Shown piece by piece: positions 13,343-20,427 of a stretch of 20,427 nucleotides of DNA. Below the pieces are notes generated by a model. The model did not search any database. It was not told the DNA's origin and was given only the letters and a program-made list of their open reading frames with translations. Every line of letters begins with the position of its first letter. The stretch's first letter is position 1. Source of the stretch: CALOAD01 sp942491415 (GTDB lineage Bacteria; Cyanobacteriota; Vampirovibrionia; Gastranaerophilales; CALOAD01); the NCBI GenBank assembly GCA_942491415.1, contig CALOAD010000018.1, forward strand, positions 1 through 20,427, in the 5' to 3' direction. The position numbers and the translations under genes were made by a program.

Positions 13343-14202
13343 GAGTAGTGAAAGCGAAATCAATTTTTAAAACAACAAAAAAAATCCTGTTTTTAACACT
13401 TGGGGTTATGCTTGTAACAATTGGTCTTGAACAGTTTCTTGTGCCTAATAATATTATTGACGGCGGTATAGTTGGAATTTCTATCATATCAAGCTATTTA
13501 ACCAAATACCCGCTGGGAATTTTCATATTTACACTAAATTTACCTTTTTTGTATTTTGGTTTTAAAAATCTAGGGAAGAATTTTCTATTTTCCTCGCTAT
13601 ATTCAATTACGTTATTGTCCATAATGGTCACAATTTTTCATCATTTCCCGCAGGCAACAGATGACCTCTTGTTATCTTGTATTTTTGGAGGAATCATACT
13701 TGGAATAGGACTTGGAATAATTTTCAGAAACAACGGTTCTTTAGACGGTACTGAAATCGTCGCTATCGCATTTTCCAAAAAAATAAGCTTCTCGGTCGGA
13801 GAAATAATCATGTTCTTCAATATATTCATCCTAGGCAGCGCAGGATTAGTTTTTGGTTGGGACAGAGCAATGTATTCATTGATTGCTTATTTTATTATTT
13901 TTAAAACTATAGACGTAGTGCTTGAAGGGCTTGATGAATCAAAATCAGTAATAATTGTATCTGAATCCCCTGATGATATTGCAGAAAATATTATGACCCG
14001 CCTGAAAAAAGGCGTAACTTATATTGAAGGAAGCGGAGCTTATACAGGTGAATACAGGAAAATTGTATTCTGCGTAGTCACAAGACTCGAGCTGGCAGAA
14101 CTAAAAAATCTTGTATTTGAAATAGACCCAACCGCATTTATTGCAATTGAAAACGTCCATGAAGTTACCGGCGGACAGGTTAAAAACACTAAATTTGTAT
14201 AA
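13333..14202 (+). CDS. YitT family membrane protein (DUF161 + DUF2179)
   Basis: A 289-residue integral membrane protein. Hydrophobic segments fall at ~18-38 (LFLTLGVMLVTIGLEQFLV), 43-58, 60-80, 87-103, 112-131 and 160-195. They include the family-typical N-terminal 'G...A.G...F..P..i..GG..Gi' pattern (IGLEQFLVPNNIIDGGIVG) and the GIGLGIIFRNNGSLDGTEI loop. The soluble C-terminal DUF2179 domain (~205-280) has SVIIVSESPDDIAENIMTRL, KGVTYIEGSGAYTG and VFEIDPTAFIAIENVHEVTGG. Bacterial YitT-family proteins are mostly uncharacterised, possibly transporters. ATG 13333 lies inside the end of the preceding gene (10-nt overlap). GTG 13348 is a possible alternative. Family call is confident. Confidence 0.9.
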   Translation: MGLRVVKAKSIFKTTKKILFLTLGVMLVTIGLEQFLVPNNIIDGGIVGISIISSYLTKYPLGIFIFTLNLPFLYFGFKNLGKNFLFSSLYSITLLSIMVTIFHHFPQATDDLLLSCIFGGIILGIGLGIIFRNNGSLDGTEIVAIAFSKKISFSVGEIIMFFNIFILGSAGLVFGWDRAMYSLIAYFIIFKTIDVVLEGLDESKSVIIVSESPDDIAENIMTRLKKGVTYIEGSGAYTGEYRKIVFCVVTRLELAELKNLVFEIDPTAFIAIENVHEVTGGQVKNTKFV

Positions 14203-14253
14203 AATATATCCTAAGCTTATACTGTGCAACGTTAGAATTTACACCAGCTGCAC

Positions 14254-15751
14254 TTAAATTTTATTTATTGGGTGAATTCTACTACCCGCTGTATTGTTTA
14301 ATAACACTGAATATGCTTGTTCATGAATTGCATTTGCTCCATTAACAAGCACTGAAAGCGAATTTACAATTTCTTGTATATTTTCTGATTGTGATGACAA
14401 TGATTCTGATACTGATGCGCTCTCTTCTGCAGTTGCAGCGTTTTCCTGCACAACTTGCTCCATCTGAGAAATTGCCTTGTTAATCTGAGAAACTCCTTGC
14501 GCCTGCTCAATACTTGCCGCTGAAACCTCATCAAGAAGCTCACTTACTTTTTGAGTTTCATCATTAATTTCCAGCAGGGAATCATTGACCTGTTGGGAAA
14601 TTTCTGCCCCCTGCTCTGAAAGATGAATATTACTCTCAATAATTTTTGTGGTATCTTTTGCAGCCTGTGCACTTCTTTGCGCAAGGTTCCTAACTTCTTC
14701 TGCAACAACTGCAAATCCTAGTCCTGCATCGCCTGCACGGGCAGCCTCCACAGCAGCGTTAAGAGCAAGAATATTTGTCTGGAATGCAATTTCATCAATA
14801 ACTTTAATAATTTTTGCAATGTCACCGCTTGATTTTTTAAGCTCTACCATTGACTCCATCATTTTATGCATTTCGGCATTGACTTTATCAGCAGAATCTT
14901 TTGCCTGCTTCGCAAGCATTGCCGCCTGCTTGGTATTCTCAGTATTTTGTTGAACCATTGAAGCAGCTTCTTCAAGTGTTGAAGAAGTTTCTTCTATAGA
15001 GGCAGCCAGCTCTGAACTGCCTTCTGCCAAATGCTGACTTGAAGAAGAAAGCTGACCGGAGGCATTAGTAACTTGTTCTGTTGAAACATCAAGTCTTTCA
15101 ACTGTTTTATCAATTGGTATTATAATAATTTTTTGAACTAATATATAAAGTAGTATTGAAAAGCCTAAGAATATCAATGACAATACTGCTATAAGCCCAC
15201 TTTTGAAGTTAATACCGTTTTGCATTTCAACTTCTTTGACGCCAAATTTTTTAAATATACTTTTTTCAAGTAAAAAATACTTTGATTTAAGCTCTCTCCA
15301 TTTAGGTGTCTCTTCCTTGATAAGCTTTTGAATAGCAGAAGATTTATCTGTTGAAATTAAATTTATTACTTCTTTTTGAAGTGCTACATCCTGAGAAGTT
15401 ATGTTTGCTATCTCTTTGATTTCCTTTTTCAAGATTATTGTAAGGAGCAAGTTTTGCCAACTCTTCCATAAGGTTTTCGGTGTCATTAGCTGCTTTATAA
15501 AAATTACTTTTAGCTTTTTTATCATTCGGGTTAATAATAACATTTCTAACTGCCTGCCCTCTTTGCAATCCCAATGCATATATATTTTTTGAATTAGAAA
15601 GAAAGATCGTATCTTTATTTATAAAGCTTTTAAACGATGTTGCTATTAAGGACAAGGATACAACTGTAAAAATCAATGTTAATAAAGGCAAAGCTGTTTG
15701 TACAAACATTAATAAAAACATCTTGCGTGTTAATCTCATATTTTTGAACAT
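14254..15751 (-). CDS. Methyl-accepting chemotaxis protein, interrupted by one frameshift
   Basis: ATG at 15751 with GGAG upstream. The first frame covers residues 1-108 and ends after NNLE. One extra base in the T run at 15425-15429 shifts the frame, and KEIKEIANIT continues to the stop at 14254, giving a corrected protein of ~498 residues. Parts: TM1 ~12-38, an extracytoplasmic helical-bundle sensor ~39-184, TM2 ~185-212, then a cytoplasmic signalling domain with the highly conserved tip IDEIAFQTNILALNAAVEAA and AEEVRNLAQRSAQAAKDT. A HAMP domain is not obvious between TM2 and the coiled coil (VERLDVSTEQVTNASGQLSS), which would be atypical. No NWETF-type CheR tether at the C-terminus (ends IHPINKI). 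MCPs bind CheW/CheA and control motility. The break may be sequence error, since both sides are intact. Confidence 0.88.
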
Positions 15752-15827
15752 TTTTTAAATCTCCATTCAATGCATTTATAAAATTTAAAAATTAAAAACA
15801 ATCTTATTCTTCTGTAAAGTTTATATA

Positions 15828-15856
15828 ACAATAAACGTGTTTTTACTACTTGTCAA
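15828..15856 (-). promoter_or_regulatory. Sigma70-type promoter of the chemotaxis receptor gene
   Basis: On the minus strand TTGACA (15851-15856) and TATTGT (15828-15833) are separated by 17 nt. The predicted start is near 15821, about 70 nt upstream of the ATG at 15751. The -35 is perfect, the -10 has two mismatches. Confidence 0.55.
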
Positions 15857-15950
15857 CAGAAGTTAAGTAAGAAAAACCTTCCTTAAAATAAGTTAATATC
15901 ATTAGGTTAAACTAACGGAAATCTTAAATATATGCTTACATTTCAGGTCT

Positions 15951-15985
15951 ATAAAGAGCTTGTACATACCTAATCAGCTCTTTAT
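15951..15985 (-). terminator. Hairpin immediately after the 15986-17209 gene
   Basis: ATAAAGAGCT (15951-15960) pairs perfectly with AGCTCTTTAT (15976-15985) around a 15-nt loop, directly abutting the stop codon. There is no U tract on the minus-strand transcript, so it may be a 3'-end stabiliser or a weak terminator. Confidence 0.5.
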
Positions 15986-17209
15986 TTAAGACTTACAACA
16001 CTCAACAAATAAACTTGCTAGCTCATGCATATCAAAACCGTTTTGCCTAAATTCTTCATCTTTAGAATTTCCAAAAGAACTTTTTTCAATATTCATAAAA
16101 CCTGCTTTTTTAAGCATTTTTTCAAGTTTTTCGTAATAAATCCCGTTAATATGCGCAATATAAGGACGAGTCCTGTCACATAAGCTTAAACACCATTTTA
16201 TAAATTCGTCTTTACTTAAAGTTTCAAATTTTTCCCGAATTTCCTCTTCAGGATATTGAGGACCACCGGAACCTGCTTCATAACTAACAAAAGTGTTTAA
16301 TAATTTTGCACCTATGCAATCATCAGATTTTGTAATAATACCGTTAAACCAGTTAATATCGTTATTTTTATAAGCATCTAACGCTTTATCAGCATCAGGA
16401 CATGCAAGCCTAAGTACTGCCCCTGATTTCATTGTCCTGAAAAGTTCTTTTAACATATATTCAAGATGCGGATCTTCAATATGCTCAATACAATGGGAAG
16501 AAAAAGCTTTTGTAACAACGTTATCAGCTATCGGAAACGGAGTAAATTTTCTTAAATCAACCTGTATATCAGCCTCAAGATAACAATCAAGCGTAAGCCA
16601 ATCATCTTTCTTCCAATTACCAGCCCCAATATTAATTTTGCATTCTTTATCAAGAATATTATTTTTAATATTAATAGCCTGAATTCCATTTTTTATAGCA
16701 TTAATTTCATTTTGATAATTTTTACGATAGAAATCCGTTGCGCTAAGCGTAAAATTATCGCTGTAATTTATAGATAGCGAACTTGAACATTTCTTAAACT
16801 GATTATCATCACAAGCTATTTTTATATTATTTTTGATTAATTCTTGAGTAAAATCTACTACTTCGAGCACAATTCGTAAAATATCAAGATTAGGTTCAAT
16901 TAGTAATATTTTTTCATCAGTTTTCTCTGCAAACCGTTTAAAAACATACCCTAAACCAAGCCCGTAAATTATATGCACATTATCTTTTTTTCCATTACCT
17001 GTAGCTTTCTGTAAAAACTCAATAGCTTCATATATAGGGTCAACATTGTCATGCAAGCATTCTTTGTCATATAAAAGATTAGAATCACCTGATTTAGAAT
17101 CTATAATTTGAATTGGTTTTTGCAAATTAGTATGATTCAAAACCATATTTACAAGCTCTTCATTATATTGAGCAATTAATTCAAGATTATTTTTTAAAAT
17201 TTCACTCAT
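15986..17209 (-). CDS. MAF-like N-terminal domain fused to a SAM-dependent methyltransferase
   Basis: A 407-residue protein; ATG at 17209 has only a weak Shine-Dalgarno (GGAACT). Residues 1-~185 resemble the N-terminal part of motility accessory factor (MAF)/DUF115-type proteins: NNLELIAQYNEELVNMVLNH, DPIYEAIEFLQKA, then HIIYGLGLGYVFKRFAEKTD and LLIEPNLDILRIVLE. Residues ~190-310 look like a class I (type 11) methyltransferase: motif I INIGAGNWKKDDWLTLDC, acidic residue in EADIQVDLR, PFPIADNVV, SSHCIEHIED and LFRTMKSGAVLRLACPDAD. The C-terminus (~345-395) has the usual 'GF..i....' strand (LKKAGFMNIEKSSFG). A role in modifying a glycan or a surface or flagellar protein is inferred from MAF proteins, which take part in flagellin glycosylation. 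It is separated from the chemotaxis receptor by its own hairpin. Methyltransferase call confident; N-terminal call moderate. Confidence 0.8.
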   Translation of the reverse strand: MSEILKNNLELIAQYNEELVNMVLNHTNLQKPIQIIDSKSGDSNLLYDKECLHDNVDPIYEAIEFLQKATGNGKKDNVHIIYGLGLGYVFKRFAEKTDEKILLIEPNLDILRIVLEVVDFTQELIKNNIKIACDDNQFKKCSSSLSINYSDNFTLSATDFYRKNYQNEINAIKNGIQAINIKNNILDKECKINIGAGNWKKDDWLTLDCYLEADIQVDLRKFTPFPIADNVVTKAFSSHCIEHIEDPHLEYMLKELFRTMKSGAVLRLACPDADKALDAYKNNDINWFNGIITKSDDCIGAKLLNTFVSYEAGSGGPQYPEEEIREKFETLSKDEFIKWCLSLCDRTRPYIAHINGIYYEKLEKMLKKAGFMNIEKSSFGNSKDEEFRQNGFDMHELASLFVECCKS

Positions 17210-17286
17210 ATTTTTTATAGTTCCATTATTAATTTGTGATTCTATTTTCAGGAATAAAATTATTTCAATTATTTATATAATACCAC

Positions 17287-17324
17287 TTGAAATTATAGAT
17301 AATATCCATACTATAAAGGATATT
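17287..17324 (+). promoter_or_regulatory. Possible promoter with overlapping palindrome
   Basis: TTGAAA (17287-17292) and TATAAA (17312-17317) are separated by 19 nt, slightly long. The inverted repeat AATATCC (17301-17307) / GGATATT (17318-17324) straddles the -10, as an operator might. It lies about 145 nt upstream of the radical SAM gene. The rest of the 17210-17467 intergenic region shows nothing else I can support. Confidence 0.35.
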
Positions 17325-17467
17325 CATGTTCATAAACTTTAAATTTCACTTATATATTTTATTAGAAAGGTTTAAGGCTGATCATTATTTTTGTGCTAAT
17401 ATTTTAGTGATTTAAAGGAAGTGCCTTTTAAACAAGATTTTACAATTTCATAATCGGTAATATAACG

Positions 17468-18070
17468 TTGACAAATACGATAAATACAGCAAACTGCGTG
17501 GAAACTATTCCGGCAGAGGAACTGGACAAAATTTTAAACAAAGTAAATAAACCTTCAAGATATATAGGAAACGAACCAGGAAGCGCAAATAAAGATTGGC
17601 AAACGGCAGAAACAAGAACAGCTCTTGCCTTTCCTGACCTTTACGAAATAGGAATTTCCAACCTTGGACTAAGAATTTTATACGAGCAAATTAATAACTA
17701 TAAAGCTAAAAACTTTCTTGCAGACAGAGTTTATGCGCCGGAAACTGATTTCAGGGACCAATTAAAAGAAAATAATTTGCCGCTATACGGACTGGAAAGT
17801 AAACAACCTTTAAAGAATTTTGACTTGATTGCATTTTCTTTGCAGTACGAACTTAGTTATCCGACTATACTTTCAATGTTTGAACAGGCGGGTATACCGT
17901 ATAGAACAACAGAAAGAACAGATTCTGACCCAATCGTTGCAGCAGGCGGCCCCGGAACTTATAATCCTGAGCCCGTATGCGAATATATAGATGCTTTTAT
18001 CTTAGGAGATGGTGAAACTGTTATTACAGAAATCCTCGAAATCATACTAGAGGGAAAAAAATCAATCTAA
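17468..18070 (+). CDS. Radical SAM protein, N-terminal B12-binding part (TIGR03960 family), cut off by a frameshift
   Basis: This frame gives 200 residues. The start is taken as TTG 17468, since the only in-frame stop upstream is at 17429 and no ATG or GTG intervenes; the Shine-Dalgarno is weak. The sequence has the N-terminal features of TIGR03960 proteins: NKPSRYIGNEPGS, RTALAFPDLYEIGISNLGLR, YAPETDF, a cobalamin-binding-like region (DLIAFSLQYELSYPTILSML-type), and AAGGPGTYNPEPVCEYIDAF then LGDGE. After LEGKK it runs into a premature TAA at 18068. The -1 frame continues the family sequence as INLTRIEILKNLSGLRGVYV into the ORF starting at 18118. The A7 run at 18055-18061 is exactly where the frames must switch; one more A would restore a single ~884-residue protein. 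Cobalamin binding itself is not proven by the sequence. Confidence 0.85.
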   Translation: MTNTINTANCVETIPAEELDKILNKVNKPSRYIGNEPGSANKDWQTAETRTALAFPDLYEIGISNLGLRILYEQINNYKAKNFLADRVYAPETDFRDQLKENNLPLYGLESKQPLKNFDLIAFSLQYELSYPTILSMFEQAGIPYRTTERTDSDPIVAAGGPGTYNPEPVCEYIDAFILGDGETVITEILEIILEGKKSI

Positions 18071-18117
18071 CAAGAATTGAAATTCTTAAAAACTTATCAG
18101 GATTAAGAGGCGTATAT

Positions 18118-20121
18118 GTGCCGCTTTTCTATACAGCGGACAAACCTTTTTCAAAACCGGTTGCCATAGACGATGCCCCTAAAGTTATTGATAAAAGAAT
18201 TGATGAAGTTGATAACACAAATTACCCTGTCGAATTTCCTGTACCATTCAGCTCCGCAGTACATGACAGAGCCGTCGTGGAAATCCGTAGAGGATGCGGA
18301 AGAATGTGCAGATTTTGTCAACCTTGTTTTGTGAATTTTCCTATCAGGGAAAAATCCCCTGAAAATATCATAGAACTTGTGGACAAAACCCTGGAAAGTA
18401 CAGGTTATGAAGAATATTCACTTCTTTCACTTTCTTCAAATGATTACGGAAATATCGAAAAACCTGTAAAAGCCCTGAACGATAAACATGCATCAAATGG
18501 AACTCATCTCTCTCACTCTCTCTCAAGTCAGCGAGCAGATAAATTCAGCCTTGAACTTGCTGAACTTGTGCAAGCAGTAAGAAAAAGTACAATAACAATT
18601 GCTCCTGAAGCAGGCACACAAAGGCTAAGGAATGTAATTAACAAAAACCTTACAGAACAACAGATTTTAGATGCGGTGTTGTCAGTCTATAAATCAGGCT
18701 GGCAGAGTATAAAACTATATTTCATGATTGGACTTCCCACAGAAACATTTGAAGACCTAGACGGAATTTATGAACTTCTAAGAACTATTCAATATCAAGC
18801 CAGAAAACTTAAGTCAGAGCTAAATTTAAACAAACACCTTAATATAACTTGCTCCATGTCAATTTTTGTTCCAAAACCGTTTACTCCATTCCAATGGGTT
18901 GGTCAGGACAATCACGATGTGTTATACGAAAAAATAAAATACCTTAGAGAGAAATCAAGAACTCTCAAAGGCGTTAGACTCAATTTTCATGATATTTTCC
19001 TGTGCAGATTAGAAGCCGCATTCTCAAGAGGAGACAGAAGATTAAACGCTCTTATCGAAGAAGTTCACAAGCATGGCTCATACCTTGATGCATGGAAAGA
19101 GCATTTTAATAAAAAAATATGGATAGAATCCGCAGAAAAATTAGGCATTAATATTGATGAGTTTTCAGAAAAACAATTTGAGATTGAAGATGAACTCCCG
19201 TGGGATATGCTTAATGTTGGTGTAAATAAGAACTGGCTAGCTAATGAATATCAAAACGCACTTGAATCAGAAGCGTCTGTACCATGCGAAGAAGCATGTA
19301 CAGATTGCGGAGTGTGCAAAGAATTTAATACAAAACCATCTATAAAATCCCATAAAGCAGCTGAAATTAATGAAGATACAGAAAACTCACAACTTAAACT
19401 TTATTCAGATAATGGTTATAAATATCGGCTTAAAATGTCTAAAACTGGTTATTTAAGATTCATTTCCCATCTTGACTGGCAAAAACTTATTTATACAGCT
19501 ATTAGAAAATCCGGATTTAAAATTAACTATTCACAAGGCTTTAATCCTTCGCCCAAAATATCTTTAGGAATAGCGATACCTTTGTTTGTAGAGGGAAAAA
19601 ACGAATACGTAGACGTCGAATTTCAAGAAGAAATATCTGAAAATACAATTAAAGAAAAATTAAACGCACTTTTACCTGAAAATTCGCAAATTTCAGCAAT
19701 TGTTAAAATCCCGAAACAACAAAAAAGCATCCAAAACGACATATACTGGGCAAAATACAGCGCCATCTGCGAAAATAGCGAAATTATTAAAAAAATTAAC
19801 ATAGAAAGTATTGCCAAAGATTTATTATTAAAGGAAAATATAATAATAGAAAAGCGAACAAAAAAAGGTATTAAACAAATAGATATCAAACCCGGAATTC
19901 AATCGCTTTCTTTTAATCAGGAAACACAAATTCTTGAATTCACATTAAAAACTGGTGGGGGAGTTATAGAGAAATCCCAAAATAAAGAGTTTTTAATAGA
20001 TAAAAAGACTTCTATTAGTTCGGTAAGAGCTGATGAATTTGTAAAATTACTTACTCCTGACACAAACTGGAGAATAACAAGAGAAAGATTATTGGATTAT
20101 CAATTTAACGAATTATGCTAA
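18118..20121 (+). CDS. Radical SAM protein, catalytic part fused to DUF2344/TIGR03936 C-terminus
   Basis: The second part of the split gene. GTG 18118 is only the first start codon in the frame; family sequence continues upstream to ~18052, so it is not a true start. The radical SAM cluster motif is EIRRGCGRMCRFCQPC (CxxxCxxC), which binds a 4Fe-4S cluster and generates the 5'-deoxyadenosyl radical. Further family blocks are SSNDYGNI, TIAPEAGTQRLRNVINKNL, IKLYFMIGLPTET, VPKPFTPFQW and EAAFSRGDRRL. A second Cys cluster (CEEACTDCGVCKEF) near the junction may bind another cluster. The C-terminal ~220 residues (YRLKMSKTGYLRFISHLDWQ, YSQGFNPSPKISLGIAIPL) match DUF2344/TIGR03936. The fused arrangement directly ahead of RNase E/G is familiar in cyanobacteria-related genomes. 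The substrate is unknown; linkage to rne/rng suggests RNA metabolism (inference). Confidence 0.9.
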   Translation: MPLFYTADKPFSKPVAIDDAPKVIDKRIDEVDNTNYPVEFPVPFSSAVHDRAVVEIRRGCGRMCRFCQPCFVNFPIREKSPENIIELVDKTLESTGYEEYSLLSLSSNDYGNIEKPVKALNDKHASNGTHLSHSLSSQRADKFSLELAELVQAVRKSTITIAPEAGTQRLRNVINKNLTEQQILDAVLSVYKSGWQSIKLYFMIGLPTETFEDLDGIYELLRTIQYQARKLKSELNLNKHLNITCSMSIFVPKPFTPFQWVGQDNHDVLYEKIKYLREKSRTLKGVRLNFHDIFLCRLEAAFSRGDRRLNALIEEVHKHGSYLDAWKEHFNKKIWIESAEKLGINIDEFSEKQFEIEDELPWDMLNVGVNKNWLANEYQNALESEASVPCEEACTDCGVCKEFNTKPSIKSHKAAEINEDTENSQLKLYSDNGYKYRLKMSKTGYLRFISHLDWQKLIYTAIRKSGFKINYSQGFNPSPKISLGIAIPLFVEGKNEYVDVEFQEEISENTIKEKLNALLPENSQISAIVKIPKQQKSIQNDIYWAKYSAICENSEIIKKINIESIAKDLLLKENIIIEKRTKKGIKQIDIKPGIQSLSFNQETQILEFTLKTGGGVIEKSQNKEFLIDKKTSISSVRADEFVKLLTPDTNWRITRERLLDYQFNELC

Positions 20122-20190
20122 AAGCAATAATCGTAGTGTATTAAATTTTTAAGAAAAATGAATTTTATAAGAGTAAAAAATATATCTATA

Positions 20191-20248
20191 GCTACAAAAA
20201 TAGACAAAATTGCGCAAATAGTTACGCAAATGTCTGATTTTATGTAGC
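20191..20248 (+). promoter_or_regulatory. Long hairpin in the leader of the RNase E/G gene
   Basis: GCTACA (20191-20196) pairs with TGTAGC (20243-20248), AAAAT with ATTTT, and AGACA (20202-20206) with TGTCT (20231-20235): 16 bp with two single-base bulges on the 3' side. After a small internal loop, TTGCG (20210-20214) pairs with CGCAA (20225-20229) around a 10-nt loop. No T tract follows, so this is not a terminator. It lies about 50 nt before the RNase E/G start codon. E. coli rne has an autoregulatory leader hairpin, so a similar role is plausible but inferred. Confidence 0.5.
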
Positions 20249-20298
20249 GAACAAGTTTTAATAAGTCATACAATTTTTTAAAGGAAAGATTTAAATTT

Positions 20299-20427
20299 AT
20301 GAGTAAATCAATTATTATTTCAGAAAGAGACAACATTGCGGCTGTGGTTGAAGACGGTAAAGTCGTAGAATTTTTCATTCATAGAAGTGAAATTTTACTT
20401 GGAGACATTTATCAATCTAGAGTAGAA
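20299..20427 (+). CDS. Ribonuclease E/G family protein, N-terminal 43 residues (3' end outside window)
   Basis: ATG at 20299, with AAAGGAAAG about 10 nt upstream (slightly far). The visible start, MSKSIIISERDNIAAVVEDG followed by KVVEFFIHRSEILLGDIYQS and RVE, matches the conserved beginning of RNase E/G proteins ('iviae....iAavled.klvE.......vGnIY.g.V'), leading into the S1 domain. The catalytic DNase-like and Zn-link regions are beyond the window, so RNase E and RNase G cannot be told apart. The family cleaves single-stranded AU-rich RNA in mRNA turnover and rRNA processing. It lies downstream of the radical SAM gene in the same direction, with 177 nt between them containing a long hairpin. 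Confidence 0.85.
   Translation, partial: MSKSIIISERDNIAAVVEDGKVVEFFIHRSEILLGDIYQSRVE

Noticed and set aside
17421..17453. Ten-codon ORF (GTG start after AAAGGAA) ahead of the radical SAM gene as a leader peptide
   Set aside because: No attenuator-type hairpins or codon runs accompany it; the AAAGG/CCTTT match around it is too short to support a regulatory claim.
20118..20378. Minus-strand ORF across the radical SAM/RNase E-G gap
   Set aside because: It covers the hairpin and the antisense of the RNase E/G start; AT-driven Ile/Leu-rich product without start signals.
1..20427. tRNA, rRNA, riboswitch, reverse transcriptase/DGR, toxin-antitoxin or phage genes
   Set aside because: I looked on both strands and saw no tRNA-like cloverleaf, rRNA segment, known riboswitch core, RT motif, or phage structural or integrase signature. 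A covariance-model scan would be the decisive check.

Overview
The window is AT-rich bacterial chromosome, probably from a gut-associated relative of the Cyanobacteria (Melainabacteria/Vampirovibrionia, Gastranaerophilales-like). This is inferred from four things: a long B12-binding radical SAM protein fused to a DUF2344-type C-terminus and lying directly upstream of an RNase E/G gene; a signal-peptide protein with SLH domains; short N-terminal 'FKG/FKA' motifs on unrelated proteins; and strong AT bias. The assignment comes from family knowledge, not a search.

Layout. 1-384: 3' end of an MnmC-like tRNA methyltransferase gene and a strong terminator. 432-2887: two minus-strand genes for low-complexity proteins, both with Gly-rich amphipathic repeats and a Gly-rich tail; the first has an in-frame stop before its tail. 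3112-3933: AIM24/TIGR00266-family protein. 4035-7460: a run of monocistronic units. Three genes (4110, 4780, 6726) each have the same bipartite upstream element (TTTAGCAA, exactly 17 nt, ACTTTATATATA) and a terminator, and their products, plus a fourth overlapping ORF (7144), share a short helical 'YPE..xQ' motif. The largest carries three DUF4214 repeats. 7482-9995: a secreted, very Cys/Pro-rich SLH protein. 10384-12158: gpmI, recognisable from end to end but broken by five single extra bases inside 293 bp. 12444-12794: small unknown protein. 12998-14202: unknown small protein overlapping a YitT-family membrane protein. 14254-15751: chemotaxis receptor with one frameshift. 15986-17209: fusion of a MAF-like N-terminus to a SAM methyltransferase. 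17468-20121: the radical SAM protein, split at an A7 run. 20299-end: start of RNase E/G, preceded by a long hairpin.

The most interesting system-level signal is the 4.0-7.4 kb block of co-regulated, motif-sharing proteins without signal peptides, next to surface-type proteins (SLH, DUF4214, Gly-rich repeats). A role at the cell envelope or in an extracellular structure is inference only. Several conserved genes are interrupted by one-base indels, mostly extra bases. Local sequence error is therefore a serious alternative to pseudogenisation or recoding, and any claim based on a frame break should be read with that in mind.
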